Shown here one piece after another: positions 1 to 10,654 of a stretch of 64,000 nucleotides of DNA. The DNA is from Bufo bufo. Taxonomy: Eukaryota; Chordata; Amphibia; Anura; Bufonidae. The stretch lies in the NCBI RefSeq assembly GCF_905171765.1, contig NC_053389.1, positions 212,790,624-212,854,623 on the forward strand, given 5' to 3'. The position numbers were made by a program, and so were the translations under genes. The notes below the pieces were generated by a model that was not told where the DNA came from, searched no databases, and saw only the letters and a program-made list of their open reading frames with translations. How positions within the stretch are numbered: position 1 is the stretch's first letter; every line of letters starts with the position of its first letter.

Positions 1-588
1 ACATATAAAATTGTGGTCAAATTCATATATAAACAATTCGCATCCAATCACACTTCACAAGAATGTGCACATATGTGCTGGTGGCCCATACACTAAGCAG
101 TCTTTTAGTGGTATATAGGGCAATGTCCTGAATCAATAGTCCTGTTCAGTTGTCTCTTATACTGATTGATGCTGAATAGTAAATTAATACTTCTCCGGTG
201 ATATCAGTCGATATCATATGACGCTGTGCGTTTGCTGGTCTCCCAGTATATGGTGCCGGTGTATGGTGCCGGTCATGCCGGTATTGAGACAGATTGGGGC
301 AAATAACACAGGTAGTTTGGTCTTACCTTCCTCGTGTCTGGCCCAAACTTTCTTCTCATCTAGCGAGAGTGGCGCAGAATACAATCGGCAAAGTTCTGCG
401 TACTGCTTCACAGACTCACCGACTTCTCGCGGGAGTTGGAACTCTCTTCCGGGTTAGTCCGTTCACGTGACTTGTATCCAACGCAACAGGTACAGCAAAG
501 TTCTCAGTCTTTTCCAAGTTATAGAATTTATCGCATGGCCATGCAAGTTATTGCGGAGATGTTTCCTTCTTTATTACTGCGATCCAGC

Positions 589-628
589 CCAGACGCGTTT
601 CGGGAGCTCTGCTTCCCTTCATCACTGA
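589..628 (-). ncRNA. Hammerhead-ribozyme-like motif, left arm of palindrome
   Basis: This is the mirror image of the motif at 622-661 on the opposite strand. The two motifs overlap at the palindrome centre, so each core supplies the sequence where the other should have its stem I 5' strand. That places the inversion junction at the first base of the ribozyme core. Confidence 0.5.
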
Positions 629-661
629 TGAAGGGAAGCAGAGCTCCCGAAACGCGTCTGG
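622..661 (+). ncRNA. Hammerhead-ribozyme-like motif, right arm of palindrome
   Basis: The core CTGATGA is at 625-631, followed by an extra A, a 4 bp stem II (ggga/tccc), GAAAC at 649-653, GC and the cleavage triplet GTC at 656-658. Stem I is poor (tca with tgg) because the strand 5' of the core is the inverted copy of the partner arm. The motif is recognisable as the same class as those near 9.9 and 27.7 kb. Self-cleavage in this context is doubtful. Confidence 0.55.
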
Positions 662-1381
662 ACTGGATCGCAGTAATAAAGAAGCAAACATCTCCGCAAT
701 AACTTGCATGGCCATGCGAGAAATTCTATAACTTGGAAAAGACTGAGAACTTTGCTGTACCTGTTGCGTTGGATACAAGTCACGTGAACGGACTAACCCG
801 GAAGAGAGTTCCAACTCCCGCGAGAAGTCGGTGAGTCTGTGAAGCAGTACGCAGAACTTTGCCGATTGTATTCTGCGCCACTCTCGCTAGATGAGAAGAA
901 AGTTTGGGCCAGACACGAGGAAGGTAAGACCAAACTACCTGTGTTATTTGCCCCAATCTGTCTCAATACCGGCACGACCGGCACCATACACCGGCACCAT
1001 ATACTGGGAGACTAGCAAACGCACAGCGTCATATGATATCGACTGATATCACCGGAGAAGTATTAATTTACTATTCAGCATCAATCAGTATAAGAGACAA
1101 CTGAACAGGACTATTGATTCAGGACATTGCCCTATATACCACTAAAAGACTGCTTAGTGTATGGGTCACCAGCACATATGTGCACATTCTTGTGAAGTGT
1201 GATTGGATGCGAATTGTTTATATATGAATTTGACCACAATTTTATATGTTATATACTAATCTGTATGCTAATTTATCCTTCATCTAGTACAATACTATTT
1301 TATCCTTCTTAAATATTTTAGTGTTTAATTAAACTTTTAGTTTTTAACTCTCAGTTTCCAAACGCCTTTGTTGAGTGCTCA

Positions 1382-2923
1382 CCCTTCTTTATTCCACTTC
1401 CCTCATATGTTAGGGACACAGGAGACCTTTTGAAACAATTAGAAGAGGTACATCTCGAGGATGGGTGTATATTGGGGAGTATCGACGTGGAGGCCCTATA
1501 TTCATCCACCCCGCATAAATGGGGCCTACACGCAGTGGCACACTTTTTGAGCACGCGTGGATGTCAATTTACGACACATAACAGTTTTGTCCTTCAATTA
1601 TTGGAGTTTGTACTATGCAGAAATTATTTCCTTTTCAACGGCAGGTTCTACCACCAGCTCAGGGGCACCGCGATGGGGTGTTCATGTGCCCCATCGTACG
1701 CAAATCTGCTCCTGGGCTGGTGGGAGGACACATTGCTTTTCCGTGATGAGACAGTCTGTGAGGTCCAAAATGTCCAGATACGGGCACGTTATATAGATGA
1801 CGTGCTGGTTGTCTGGAAAGGTGGCCGTAAGTCTTTTTCAGATTGGGCAGCAAGTCTAAACAAAAATCAGATTGGCTTACGTTTCACGTCAGAGTGTGAC
1901 GAGAAGCGGTTGCCATTCTTAGATATCCTTATCACCAAAGACCAGGTTGGTTGCCTGGAAACTACAATCTTCCGTAAACCAACCTCGACGAATTCCCTCC
2001 TGAGGTGGGACAGTTGCCACCCTTTCCCCCTCAGGAGGGGAATTCCTCGGGGTCAATACCTGAGAATAAGGAGAAATTGTTCTAAGGAGGTGGAATTCCA
2101 GAGACAGGCAACAAATCTGAAAAAACGCTTCATGGACCGGGGTTATCCCATTGGCACATTAACACCGGCTTATAAGGCCGCAAAAGCCCGCTCCCGCAGC
2201 TCCCTTCTTACCCCTAACAAGACAAGCAATATTGATAATGTGTCCCCAATAGGGATTCAGGAGACACGTTTAATCAGTACATTTAATGAAGCCTCCGCAG
2301 GCATAAGAGAAATAATTGCCAAACACTGGCATGTACTCAGGATGGACCCTGACCTCTGTACCACCATAAAAGAACACCCAAGTATAACATATAGGAGGGG
2401 AAAGAGTGTACGAGACTGGACGGTGAATAGTCATTTCTCTCCTAAACCGGCACCAAAAACCTGGCTGGAAAAAGGTGTTCATGGTAACTACAGATGAGGG
2501 GGGTGCATAGCCTGCAAGTACATGCAGTGCGGAAAATCATTTTGGAGCTGCAACACAGGAAAAACATACATCATCAGGGATCTGATAAACTGTAAAACTA
2601 TGGGGGTTGTCTATAAAATCACATGTTCCTGTAACAAGGAATATGTGGGCAAAACAAAAAGGGAGCTGAGAAGAAGAATTGGCGAGCATATAAATGATGT
2701 CCATAACAGCAGGGATACCGTGGTCTCACGCCATGTACGTACTGAGCATGGCGGGGACCCAAGGTGCCTTTCTTTTATGGGAATCGAAAAAGTGAGGCCA
2801 CCTTTAAGAGGTGGAGATTGGGATAGGAGAATCCTCCAATGTGAGGCAAGGTGGATTTTTTATTTGAAGACGCTATATCCCAACGGCCTTAATGAACAAC
2901 AGAGCTATACGTGCTTTATTTGA
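1382..2923 (+). pseudogene. Penelope-type reverse transcriptase + GIY-YIG endonuclease (one internal stop)
   Basis: The protein would copy element RNA and nick target DNA. The RT part shows the Penelope-type order: a region with IDVEALYSS near the start, RGTAMGCSCAPSYANL at about 1665-1710, and the catalytic YIDD at about 1790-1800. After the RT, a cysteine-rich linker (CIAC...C) leads into the endonuclease, with VVYKITCSC at about 2608, EYVGKTKRELRRRIGEH (the GIY-YIG-type motif and its conserved arginine) to about 2690, and a C-terminal tail to 2923. Codons upstream of 1430 stay open and RT-like to about 1382. The N-terminal few hundred residues are missing. One in-frame TGA at 2495-2497 separates RT from endonuclease and could derive from CGA by CpG decay. 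The frame is otherwise intact, so the copy is fairly young. Confidence 0.9.
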
Positions 2924-3582
2924 ACATTTGGCTGGTATGACGGTCACAATAATAATGACTCGTTTTATATCTGACTGCAGGATCTAACTCTAAGATTTAG
3001 TATGTGCGGGAATCTGTCCCTTCTGGACCTTATATCGGACGATCTCATTTTTAAAGTTAAAATATCCCCCTTGGCTATATTATGGAACAACGTAGAAATA
3101 CTCTTTTTAGCCTTATATATACCCTATGACAAAAATGACATAAATCTATAGTCTTTATTCTGGTGTATAAATAGTTCTTTGTGTCTAATATATCTTCCTC
3201 ATAAGCACCACATGGCCAAGTGCATGTAGGAACAAGTATGGATGTGAAACCTGCTAAAGAAATCCATCTTTGAATGATTGTATTCTTTAAAACTGCCGTC
3301 CGGCATCTGAGATGGCTGATCAGCGTGCAGTGCTTGCGCGTCCTCCGGTTGCTAGGCGATGGGTGACGCTCAGATACACTCACATGTAACTTCCGGCAGC
3401 CCGAGCGATCACGTGACACCGACTTCCGGTGGAGTGGAGCGCATGGAAATGGCGTGCGTTCCATGTGCGTTCCACCGGAGGAAGGTGGAGCAGGAGGGCG
3501 GAAACAGCTGGAGGCGTTGATTTTAAAAGGTTAGGCGGCTGAATGGGCTGTGTTCTCACACTGCCGGCATTCAGCAGTGAGG
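2924..3582 (+). other. PLE 3' untranslated region
   Basis: This is non-coding sequence between the endonuclease stop and the first hammerhead unit. It includes an imperfect hairpin-rich stretch at about 3425-3480 with repeated gcgttcca words. These resemble the tggaacgca/tgcgttcca hairpins in the 31961-32749 insertion, which suggests related PLE sequence there. I see no open frame of note. Confidence 0.5.
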
Positions 3583-3902
3583 TGAGGCGAGGGTATTATT
3601 GGGGACACTTCTCCATACCCCGGCAGGGACGTGTACCACTGACCGTCCACACCACCCTTTACAAGAAACTCTCTACTGAAACCGTAGGTTGAGACTACAT
3701 ACCTAATGCTGTCTAAATGTATATCCAAATAGGCGCATTGTAGTGACCACGCTATGCATATCTCTTTTTGTGTATCTTTTGTAGAAACCTTCTGATTTCA
3801 ATGAGCCCCTGATGAGCTCCATTTTTTATGGAACGAAACATGGCATGTAGGGCCATACAGTAATGGACCTTTAGGGAATAGGCCCCATCTAGGGACAGGT
3901 TC
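3583..3902 (+). repeat. PLE pseudo-LTR unit A
   Basis: The unit starts tgaggcgagggtattattgg and runs through a hammerhead to the start of unit B, which begins with the same words at 3903. It contains about 95 bp (ccgtaggttgag... to ...tgtagaaa) that unit B lacks. Confidence 0.85.
3805..3853 (+). ncRNA. Hammerhead ribozyme (type I), copy 1
   Basis: Core CTGATGA is at 3809-3815 and GAAAC at 3835-3839. Stem I is GCCC (3805-3808) with GGGC (3850-3853). Stem II is tccat/atgga, closed by a G-C pair next to the core. Stem III is acat/atgt with a ggc loop. The cleavage triplet GTA is at 3847-3849, so cutting is expected after 3849. Every conserved core base is present. PLE hammerheads are an established class; activity of this copy is inferred. 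Confidence 0.88.
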
Positions 3903-4126
3903 TGAGGCGAGGGTATTATTGGGGACACTTCTCCATACCCCGGAAGGGACGTGTACCACTGACCGCCCACACCACCTTGTATTTACAAGAAACTCTCTAC
4001 TGAAACAAAACCTTCTGATTTCAATGAGCCCCTGATGAGCTCCATTTTTTATGGAACGAAACATGGCATGTAGGGCCATACAGTAAGGGACCTTTAGGGA
4101 ATAGGCCCCATCTAGGGACAGGTTCC
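3903..4126 (+). repeat. PLE pseudo-LTR unit B (tandem copy)
   Basis: This is a second copy of unit A, nearly identical over shared parts and internally shorter by about 95 bp. It brings a second hammerhead 223 bp downstream of the first. Tandem pseudo-LTRs are typical of PLE insertions. Confidence 0.85.
4028..4076 (+). ncRNA. Hammerhead ribozyme (type I), copy 2
   Basis: This is an identical copy of the ribozyme at 3805-3853, shifted by 223 bp: CTGATGA at 4032-4038, GAAAC at 4058-4062, GTA at 4070-4072. A transcript crossing both would release a 223-nt unit with ribozyme-made ends. Confidence 0.88.
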
Positions 4127-4135
4127 ATATAGGGT

Positions 4136-4151
4136 CGCCCCTGTCGGGGCG
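4136..4151 (+). other. Conserved GC hairpin downstream of the PLE hammerhead
   Basis: CGCCCC and GGGCG-type arms form a perfect 6 bp stem (CGCCCC tgtc GGGGCG). The same stem with different tetraloops lies downstream of the hammerhead at 42223-42238 and in the minus-strand PLE end at 63821-63836. Confidence 0.75.
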
Positions 4152-4460
4152 GGTGCTCCGTGTCGTTGAGAAAGGTCTATGAGGATAGCTCCTGACCATC
4201 AATAGGGAGGGCTCTAGACCAGGGCATTATAGGAGTATCCAGATTGCCATACCAACTTTACAATTGGACACCAGTGCCTGTGACCACACTGGAGCATTGT
4301 CGCCACCCACCAACCCTGACCGTGTACCTACAGGACGGGGTAAGACCCACCCAGTATTACTTTACCGTGGTCTTATATGGTGGCAAAATAAGTGTTTACA
4401 TGTATGTATGTTTATTTCGTCTTTGTCTCACTGCTACCACCAATGTTTTTAAGTGAAATT

Positions 4461-5357
4461 ACAGTAAAAGTAAAATTTTATATATACTCAGTCCACATGT
4501 GGTAAATAAGTTTTTGTAACAGGAAAAACAAATTGTAATTCAACTGAACACCGCTAGATGGTGTTATAACCACACTAATCACTACAGAAATAACAAAACT
4601 GAAGCAAACGTGATCTGTAATGATTGTAAAACTCGGCTGGGCAGAAGAATGAGTAAAACAGTTCAGACTGAACCGGGTCCCATCCAAACTTTGCTATATT
4701 TTTCGGACAGCAGACAAATCTGAATCTTTTCAGGTTTGTTTCGGACAAATCCACTAAAATGGTGTGTATTAGCATTTTAGTGCAGATGTAGGTGGGAAAA
4801 AAGCACTAGGAAATAAGAAGAATGGCTCTCACATGACCCTGACAGCAAGTACGGAGTAGGGCTTGCCCTGATTGATCCCAGGCCTACATACAGCCTGGGC
4901 AAGCCACTGATTGTTACAGAAGGCAGTAAGGGGCCCTAGCAGAATGAGCAGATTGTCATTTTCTGCTGGGCTGTGAATGAGGGTGGTTGGTTATTGCAGT
5001 GTCTGCCAAAAAAACGATCTTAGAGAATAAGGGAGAATAAAAAAAAAATACTCAGGGACAGTCAGAAATCAATCAAGCATATTGCGAGGGAGAGTGAAGG
5101 GAAAGGCTAGGATTACAAAGAAGAATTTTGTGTGAAGATGTCAGCCAGGGAATGAGAAGGGAGGAGCTGAGGCCGGGTGTGCCTGCTAGCACAACTGCAG
5201 CAAACCTCAAAAGCAGCTACCTACAAGAAAATCCTTTAATTTTTTTAATTTTTACAGAAATCCTTTATTTTGGAGGTGGGGGTGGAGTGAGCTAAAACTG
5301 TAAAACAAGTGTTCTACCATCAATCTAGCATAGCATGTAGAATACTGGGGAGAACTC
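4461..5357. other. Unassigned intergenic stretch
   Basis: No gene, long inverted repeat or recognised transposon coding region seen. It is AT-rich overall with short purine-rich runs near 5010-5060 and 5095-5160. Confidence 0.4.
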
Positions 5358-5726
5358 TGGGGGTAATTTATTATCAGATATACACAGATTTTTGGTGTAT
5401 ATCTGTTCCAGATTCGGTTGCAAAGGGGCTTTGTGGCCGAATCTGCAACTTTTTCCAGGTTACGCCAGGTCTAAAAAAGGGGGCGTGGTGTAGGCGGGGA
5501 AGGGGGCAGGCCAGCCCGTCTCATTTATTATTTTCTTCACCTTCTTTAGGCATAGAAAATCATGTAAATCTTTGCCAGCAAAAGAGCTGGTGTAGATTTA
5601 AACAGGTTGTGGATATGCCCTCACAGTTATGTAGAGGACGGCACCTCTACATCTACTGCCAGTGCAGGGGTTATTAGCGCAGGGGTTATTAAGACCATTA
5701 GACGTCAGTCTTAATATATGACCCCA
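5358..5726. mobile_element. Probable MITE with imperfect terminal inverted repeats
   Basis: The left end ggggtaatttattatcaga and the reverse complement of the right end, ggggtcatatattaagact, match at most positions. The interior has no open frame. The superfamily cannot be named from the ends. Confidence 0.5.
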
Positions 5727-6112
5727 TCTGTGTCAGCTCATACGTAATTTTATTATTTTTTGGTATTCATCAGTGATTTAGAATGAAATATTAGGGCTTA
5801 ATTCATCTATTATTTCTACACACACACACACACAGTTCAGTTCCATTTTATTTTTTTGTATCGGGGGTTTGGGGGGTGTTATTGATTTTAAATTGATTAT
5901 AAATAAACCAGCATATAGGCGATCAGTACAGAAATACACAGGCTAGGGCAACTACTTTTCTGCAAGGGATAACAAGAAATTGAGCTTCAGGTCTCAATCA
6001 TCCATTTCCATTTATTCTAAATCCACACAGTTTATTTTTTGGGGAATCATACACATTATTACTACAAACAAAACACAGGATAGAGCACAGAATTATCTGT
6101 GAGTGATAACTT
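5727..6112. other. AT-rich stretch with a (CA) run
   Basis: A short (ac)n microsatellite lies at about 5818-5834. The words tttatttttttg...gattataaataaaccagcatat at about 5845-5915 are loosely repeated at about 6660-6710 (tttatttttttg...gattatattcaaagcagcatat). This suggests the 6113-6604 MITE inserted between two diverged repeat units. Confidence 0.45.
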
Positions 6113-6604
6113 AGGGTACTTTCAAACTTGCGTTGCTGGATTCCGGCAGGCAGTTCCGTCACCGGAACTGCCTGACGAATCCGGCAATCTGTATGCCAAC
6201 AGATACCATTTGTAGACGGATCCGGATGCGGATCCGTCTCACAAATGCATTGCAATACCAAATCCGTCTCTCCGGTTGTCATCCGGAAAAACTGATCTGG
6301 TATTTATCTTTTTCACATTTTTAAAGGTCTGCGCATGCTCAGACCACAAAACCGTATCCGTTTTTCCGGAACACTTGGCATTGATGCATTTCAATGTAAA
6401 ATAATGCCGGATCCGTGCTGCGGTATTTTCTCCGTCCAAAAACCATACAGTGACTGAACTGAAGACATCCTGATGCATACTGAACGGATTGCTCTCCATT
6501 CAGAATGCATTAGAATGAAACTGATCAGTTTTTTTCCCGTTATTGAGCACCTAGGATGGAACTCAATACCGGAAAAGTTTAACGCAAGTGTGAAAGTACC
6601 CTTA
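6113..6604. mobile_element. MITE, family 1 copy A (Harbinger-like ends)
   Basis: The terminal inverted repeats are agggtactttcaaacttgcg and cgcaagtgtgaaagtaccct, and tta flanks both sides, as expected for a 3 bp PIF/Harbinger target duplication. The interior holds nested palindromes such as the ttccgtcaccggaa region and atgcggatccgtctcacaaatg. The same family recurs at 49122-49675. Confidence 0.8.
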
Positions 6605-8119
6605 TTTAGGCCTTAATCCGTTTCCCTTTATTTCTGTCTCCACATATTTTCAATATATTTTATTTTTTTGTGGGGGGGTAGTTGTTGATTATATTCAAAG
6701 CAGCATATAAATGTGTATACATAAACTGTGTATTGATAATTACTACACCAATATACAGGGTAGCGCACAATGTTTTTTTCCGGCAGAGAGAGAACTGTGG
6801 CAATAAGGCCAGGTTCATTTGACAGCTGCTGCTGCTCCTTGCTGCTAATCCCCTAGTGTCACCACAATTAAATGCAAAGCATCTGCCACTACTACCAATA
6901 GTACTGTTACTACTATGCCGCTCCTGCTGCAACTACTATTGCGGCTACGTGCCACTATACCTGTACTATAGCTTTTCCACATTGCACTGCTGCTGCTCCC
7001 AAATAGGGTCACATTTTTTAGGCTCGTTCACAAGGAGCCACTTTTTTTCTGACACTCAAGGCAAGTTTTTGGACACTTGGTCCCACAAGCCACTTTTTAA
7101 TTTATTTATGTATTTATTTTTTTGTCTTAACACTGTGTGTTTTAACATCATCTGTAGGGATGATCTGGAGAGAGTATCTCAAAAATTTGATTCGGTCGGT
7201 TCGCCGAATTTTCCAAAAATATTCAATTCAATCCGAATTGATTTGTGGCGAATCTTGTTAAAAAACTGGTCATTGTTTGTTTTTATCTTAATTGAAAATT
7301 CTGAAAATAAAGAATTTACAAAAAAACAAACAAAAAAAACCTGCTATTTCCTGGCTGCACAGACCCTGTATAGTGGTGTAGAACACTGTGCCTTGCAAAA
7401 ACACGCATAGGGAGTCTGCTGTTGTAGTGAAACAATACTGTGAGTCAGTATGACACGCAGATGACAGGCGTCGCTCTTAGAATCACTGCACACTTCACTT
7501 CTTTGGGCAGTTACGGGGGCCAAAACTGACCAAATAACTCAAATGTGAACTCAACCTTGCAGGTAGATGTCAGCGTCAGGTATAAAGAACCATGCAGAGG
7601 CCCAAGATCCAACTATAGCGTAAAAGAGCGCACTTCTTTTACACCGTCATCAGCTGATTCCACATAGATGTTTACAGAACCTGTTCTATTAAACGCTTAT
7701 ACAAGTAGAGCCCCCCTGACAGAGTAGAGTGTGTCAGCAGTAAGTTTGTGCTGATGTTACTGAATATTTTGCCCTTCCTCTGATCCATCAGAACAATAAC
7801 CCCCCAAAAAACAGATCCTGTCTGTTGAACATCCGCCATCACTCCGTCAGCATTTGGTCAGTAATCCATAAGTATTGCTAATGACCAAAAAAAAAAAACA
7901 GGAGTGGATCTAAAACAGAGATGACATGTGAATGGAATATTTGCATGTATTCTGTGTTTTGTACCCACTCCTGCTTTTGGCTACCAAATCATAAGCCAAT
8001 TCTGTTAGTACCATACAGGCCTTACAGACCGGATCTGTTATGTGTCTCATTTTTCCTTCCTTCTGACAGATCAGAAGAAGGGTCAAATAAATGATGATGT
8101 CAACAAGGCCAAACAGGGA
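6605..8119. other. Degenerate repeat sequence, hAT-end-like in part
   Basis: No supportable gene. 7150-7255 (tgatctggagagagtatc... gattcggtcggttcgccgaatt... tgtggcgaatc) resembles the ends of non-autonomous hAT elements, as does 35520-35602. The long frame at 6856-7410 has no domain, is crossed by the hAT-like end and is not called. Confidence 0.45.
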
Positions 8120-8545
8120 CACTAGTGGCCCAGTCACAGAGTGGGGAGGATTGGAACAGCATGAGAAGTCCACAGAGTGGCCCAATGACATAGTGGTGAT
8201 GTGGCAGCAGCATGAGGAGACCACAGAGTGGTGAAGTGGCAGCAGCATAAGGAGACAAAAGAGGGCTAATTTGGCAGCAGCATGAGGAGACCACAGATTG
8301 GTGAAGTGGCAGCAGCATGAGGACACCATAGAGTGGCAAGGTGGCAGCAGCAGCATAAGGAGGCCACAGAGTGGCCCAGATACAGAGTTGTGAGTTGGCA
8401 GCAGCATGAGTAGACCACAGAGTGGCAAGGTGACATAGTGTGGAGGTGGAAGCATCAGGGGGCCACAGAGTGGCAAGATGACATAGTGTGGAGGTGGCAG
8501 CAGCATCAGGAGGCCACATAGTAACCCAGTGACAGAGTGGGGAGG
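8120..8545 (-). repeat. Minisatellite in the hAT-A 3' tail
   Basis: Imperfect tandem copies of words such as ggcagcagcatgaggagaccacagagtgg, with variants adding tgacatagtgtggaggt. Frames of 167-228 aa across it on the minus strand are low-complexity by-products. Its position just beyond the hAT dimerisation domain suggests it is part of that transposon. Confidence 0.75.
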
Positions 8546-8711
8546 TGAGTGGCAATAACAGTACCCACTGAAAATGGTGGGTGTAAGAAGGCACACTTGT
8601 CATCAGAGGTGTTGCATCAGGCTGGTGGCAGCATCAGAGTTGTAGCTGGGGCAGGTAGCCAGAAGAAACCAGTCTTTTTTGTCAAAGTGTTGGTGTGGCA
8701 CCATGGATGAT

Positions 8712-8995
8712 TTAATCTGATGCATCAGGTATTGGTGGGTAGAAATCCTGGCTCATCCATGCCTGATTCATCTTGACAAATGTCAGTCTCTCCACATTTT
8801 GGGTGGACAGGCGAGTTCTCCTTTGGGTAACTATGGCCCCCATCGCACTAAACTCCGGCTCTGATGCCACACTACTGGCCAGGTAGGACAGCTTTTCCAG
8901 GGCAAAATTGACCAGTTGCGGCCACAGATCCAGTTTGACTGCCCAGTAGACCAGCAGATCTTCAATGTGGGGTGGCAGGGTGCTGTCCAAGTATG
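8712..8995 (-). pseudogene. hAT-A transposase, C-terminal dimerisation domain
   Basis: The translation reads YWAVKLDLWPQLVNFALEKL followed by FSAMGAIVTQRRTRLS and NVERLTFVKMN, the hATC signature at the end of hAT transposases. The next upstream part of the same protein is at 10956-11430. Both pieces contain the words for AYLDS because the 15 bp target duplication of the intervening insertion repeats them. This is a non-functional fragment. Confidence 0.88.
8981..8995. repeat. Target-site duplication, left copy
   Basis: The sequence tgctgtccaagtatg here is repeated exactly at 10956-10970. Removing the insertion plus one copy restores the reading continuity of hAT-A. A 15 bp duplication excludes Tc1, hAT and Gypsy mechanisms and fits target-primed insertion by a PLE or LINE. 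Confidence 0.92.
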
Positions 8996-9094
8996 AGGAG
9001 AGAAAGATAGGTTATTGGTGGCTCACCTGATCACTGCAATGTATAGGTGCTCTGGTTCTGGACTGATTCACCCAATCAGGAGGGTAGTTTATAA

Positions 9095-9399
9095 CAATAA
9101 AGGTATATAATGGAGAACCGGCACTCTACATCTATCAAGGTGCTAAAGAAGCAATATACACAGGTGATGGTAAAAAATATATATTTATTTTTAGAAGGAT
9201 GGGTTTGAGAAGTAGATATTCTAAAATTGTAGAGGTTCTAAAAAATGGGGTACTCAAGGAAAAAATGTTGATTTGCAATGTGCGGCAGTGGGGGTGCACA
9301 GTAAAAAATTGTGCGGGGTGGGGGTGTGACAATGCTGTGATTGTCTAGTGATGGTTGCCCCCTTTCAGTAGGTACAATGAGTAGCTGTGTCCATAAGTA
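9095..9399 (+). repeat. Inverted repeat, left copy, of the 8996-10955 insertion
   Basis: It is the reverse complement of 10655-10955 with few differences (for example a single base in the ttgtagaggttcta/tagaatctctacaa word). The matching frames at 9135-9332 (-) and 10720-10917 (+) are by-products. Confidence 0.9.
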
Positions 9400-9854
9400 T
9401 ACAGTCCATAAAAATTGTCTTTATGAAGTACCACATAGAAATAATGTAAAAAATATATAATGTGGATAGAACAATAAAAGGATACAAGGTAAAAAATAAT
9501 ACGTAAAAAATAGTAGGTAAAAAATAAGTGGTATATCAGTCGGGTGCTGTACTTTAGTGTGGCGTCCCACACATTTGGTAAAGACTGCACCCTGACTGTT
9601 TACCTTCTTTGTGGGGTATGGATCTCCTGGCTGTTGGAGCAGCCTTACAGCGCTCAGCGATGTCTGTTTTCCCGGTCTTCTCGGCGTGCCGCGTGTGTGT
9701 GACGTCACTTTTCTGGCGTCTCGCGTGTCTTTGCCAGATTCGGTATTGGGATCTTCGCTGGTGGTCTTTTTTCGATCCAGGGGACTTGGATGAAGTCGGT
9801 GGTGTGGAAGCGCTTCCAAAAATAGGGTTCTTGGCAGGTTTCTAGAGGGAAGTC

Positions 9855-9899
9855 ACCAGACGCGTTTCGAAGGACTGAGCTGCCTTCTTCATCAGTGGT
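9855..9899 (-). ncRNA. Hammerhead ribozyme (minus strand)
   Basis: On the minus strand: stem I ACCA (9899-9896), core CTGATGA (9895-9889), an extra A, stem II gaagg/ccttc, GAAAC (9868-9864), GC, cleavage triplet GTC (9861-9859), then TGGT closing stem I (9858-9855). Stem III is the minimal AC...GT form with a GC loop, which in other minimal hammerheads is thought to work best as a dimer through the self-complementary ACGCGT. The extra A after the core is shared with the motif at 27724. Confidence 0.82.
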
Positions 9900-9922
9900 A
9901 GCCTTCTGACTGCTGTTGTACT

Positions 9923-9932
9923 GCCTTTTATG
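9923..9932 (-). promoter_or_regulatory. TATA-like box upstream of the hammerhead
   Basis: The minus strand reads cataaaaggc, 24 nt upstream of the hammerhead stem I. The element at 27.7 kb has tataaaaagg at nearly the same distance. A start about 30 nt downstream would place the ribozyme at the transcript 5' end. Confidence 0.5.
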
Positions 9933-10654
9933 CTGCCCGTGGATCTTTCAAAGACCTGGACTGGATCTCATTTTATATGGTCCAGACTTTTGGATGTGAT
10001 GGTTCCATCGAAAATCTGGGTAAGTGTTGTTTTACTGTTTTCCTATGTTTGCTCTTTTATGTGTAACTGTTTACTTTTTCTACTGCAGTTAGCGGTATGG
10101 TGTGTGTGCTGGTTATTGTTTTGGTGCTCTATTGTGATTTCTGTTGTGGTTTTGCGGTTTTTGCAGTGTCTATGTTTGCTGCGGTACCGCTGCGTTATCC
10201 GCCGGTCTGTTATGGGACTTTGCTTCTACTACCGCTGTGTTTTTCTAGTGGTTAGTTCTTTGTTGGTTGCTGGTTTCTATTATGCTCTGGATTCTGTGTT
10301 TCTTTTTCTGCGGTATTTTGTCCGTGTTGTGTTTTTGTTTGAGATGTTTGATATCTAAGGTGCCTTGTGTAATTTCTTGTTGTGGTTTTGATTTTTTGAT
10401 TTTTTGTTTTTTTGTTTTGTTTCTGTTGTTGCCCTGCGGTATTGCTGCGTTTTTTCATGGTTGTTGTGTCAAGTGGTGGCGGGGGATGTATCTTTGGTGA
10501 CATGGGTGATAGGTATATAAAGGTGAGTGGTTGGGGTAGTGTGTTCTGCCCTGGGTGCTGGCGAGGAAAGGATTTTTTGTTGCTGTGCGTTTTATCCTTT
10601 GTGAATTTGGGTGCGTTTTGTGGATCTATTGTAGTGATTTGTGTGGTGTTTTTT

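Larger units (their letters stand above)
1..1249. repeat. 1.25 kb near-perfect palindrome (inverted repeat)
   Basis: Bases 1-624 are the reverse complement of 626-1249, with only a few mismatches seen by eye (for example ggcccata against gacccata near the outer ends). There is no spacer: the symmetry centre is the single base 625. The match runs to the first base of the window, so the left arm may continue upstream. Open frames on both strands are mirror images and show no known protein. The centre reads ttcatcactgatgaa, so each arm starts outward with a hammerhead core. This suggests two copies of a hammerhead-bearing element joined head to head. A sequencing or assembly fold-back artefact is the main alternative. 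Confidence 0.93.
1382..4460 (+). mobile_element. Penelope-like retroelement (PLE), 5'-truncated
   Basis: A Penelope-type RT is followed in the same frame by a GIY-YIG endonuclease (1382-2923). A non-coding 3' region follows, with tandem repeat units from 3583, two hammerhead ribozymes and a GC-rich hairpin. PLEs of animals are known to carry hammerheads in their repeated pseudo-LTRs, which fits. The N-terminal part of the RT is absent, as is usual for 5'-truncated copies. The 3' limit near 4460 is approximate. Confidence 0.88.

Noticed and set aside
586..664. Full-activity hammerheads in the palindrome
   Set aside because: Both copies lack a proper stem I 5' strand because of the inversion, so they are listed only as hammerhead-like.
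214..987. Mirror-image frames of 60-90 codons in the palindrome
   Set aside because: They come in identical pairs on both strands because of the inverted repeat and show no domain.
7910..8603. Minus-strand frames of 228 and 167 codons
   Set aside because: They are translations of a minisatellite in two frames (repeated LCGLLMLLP and LCHLATLW words), not a protein.
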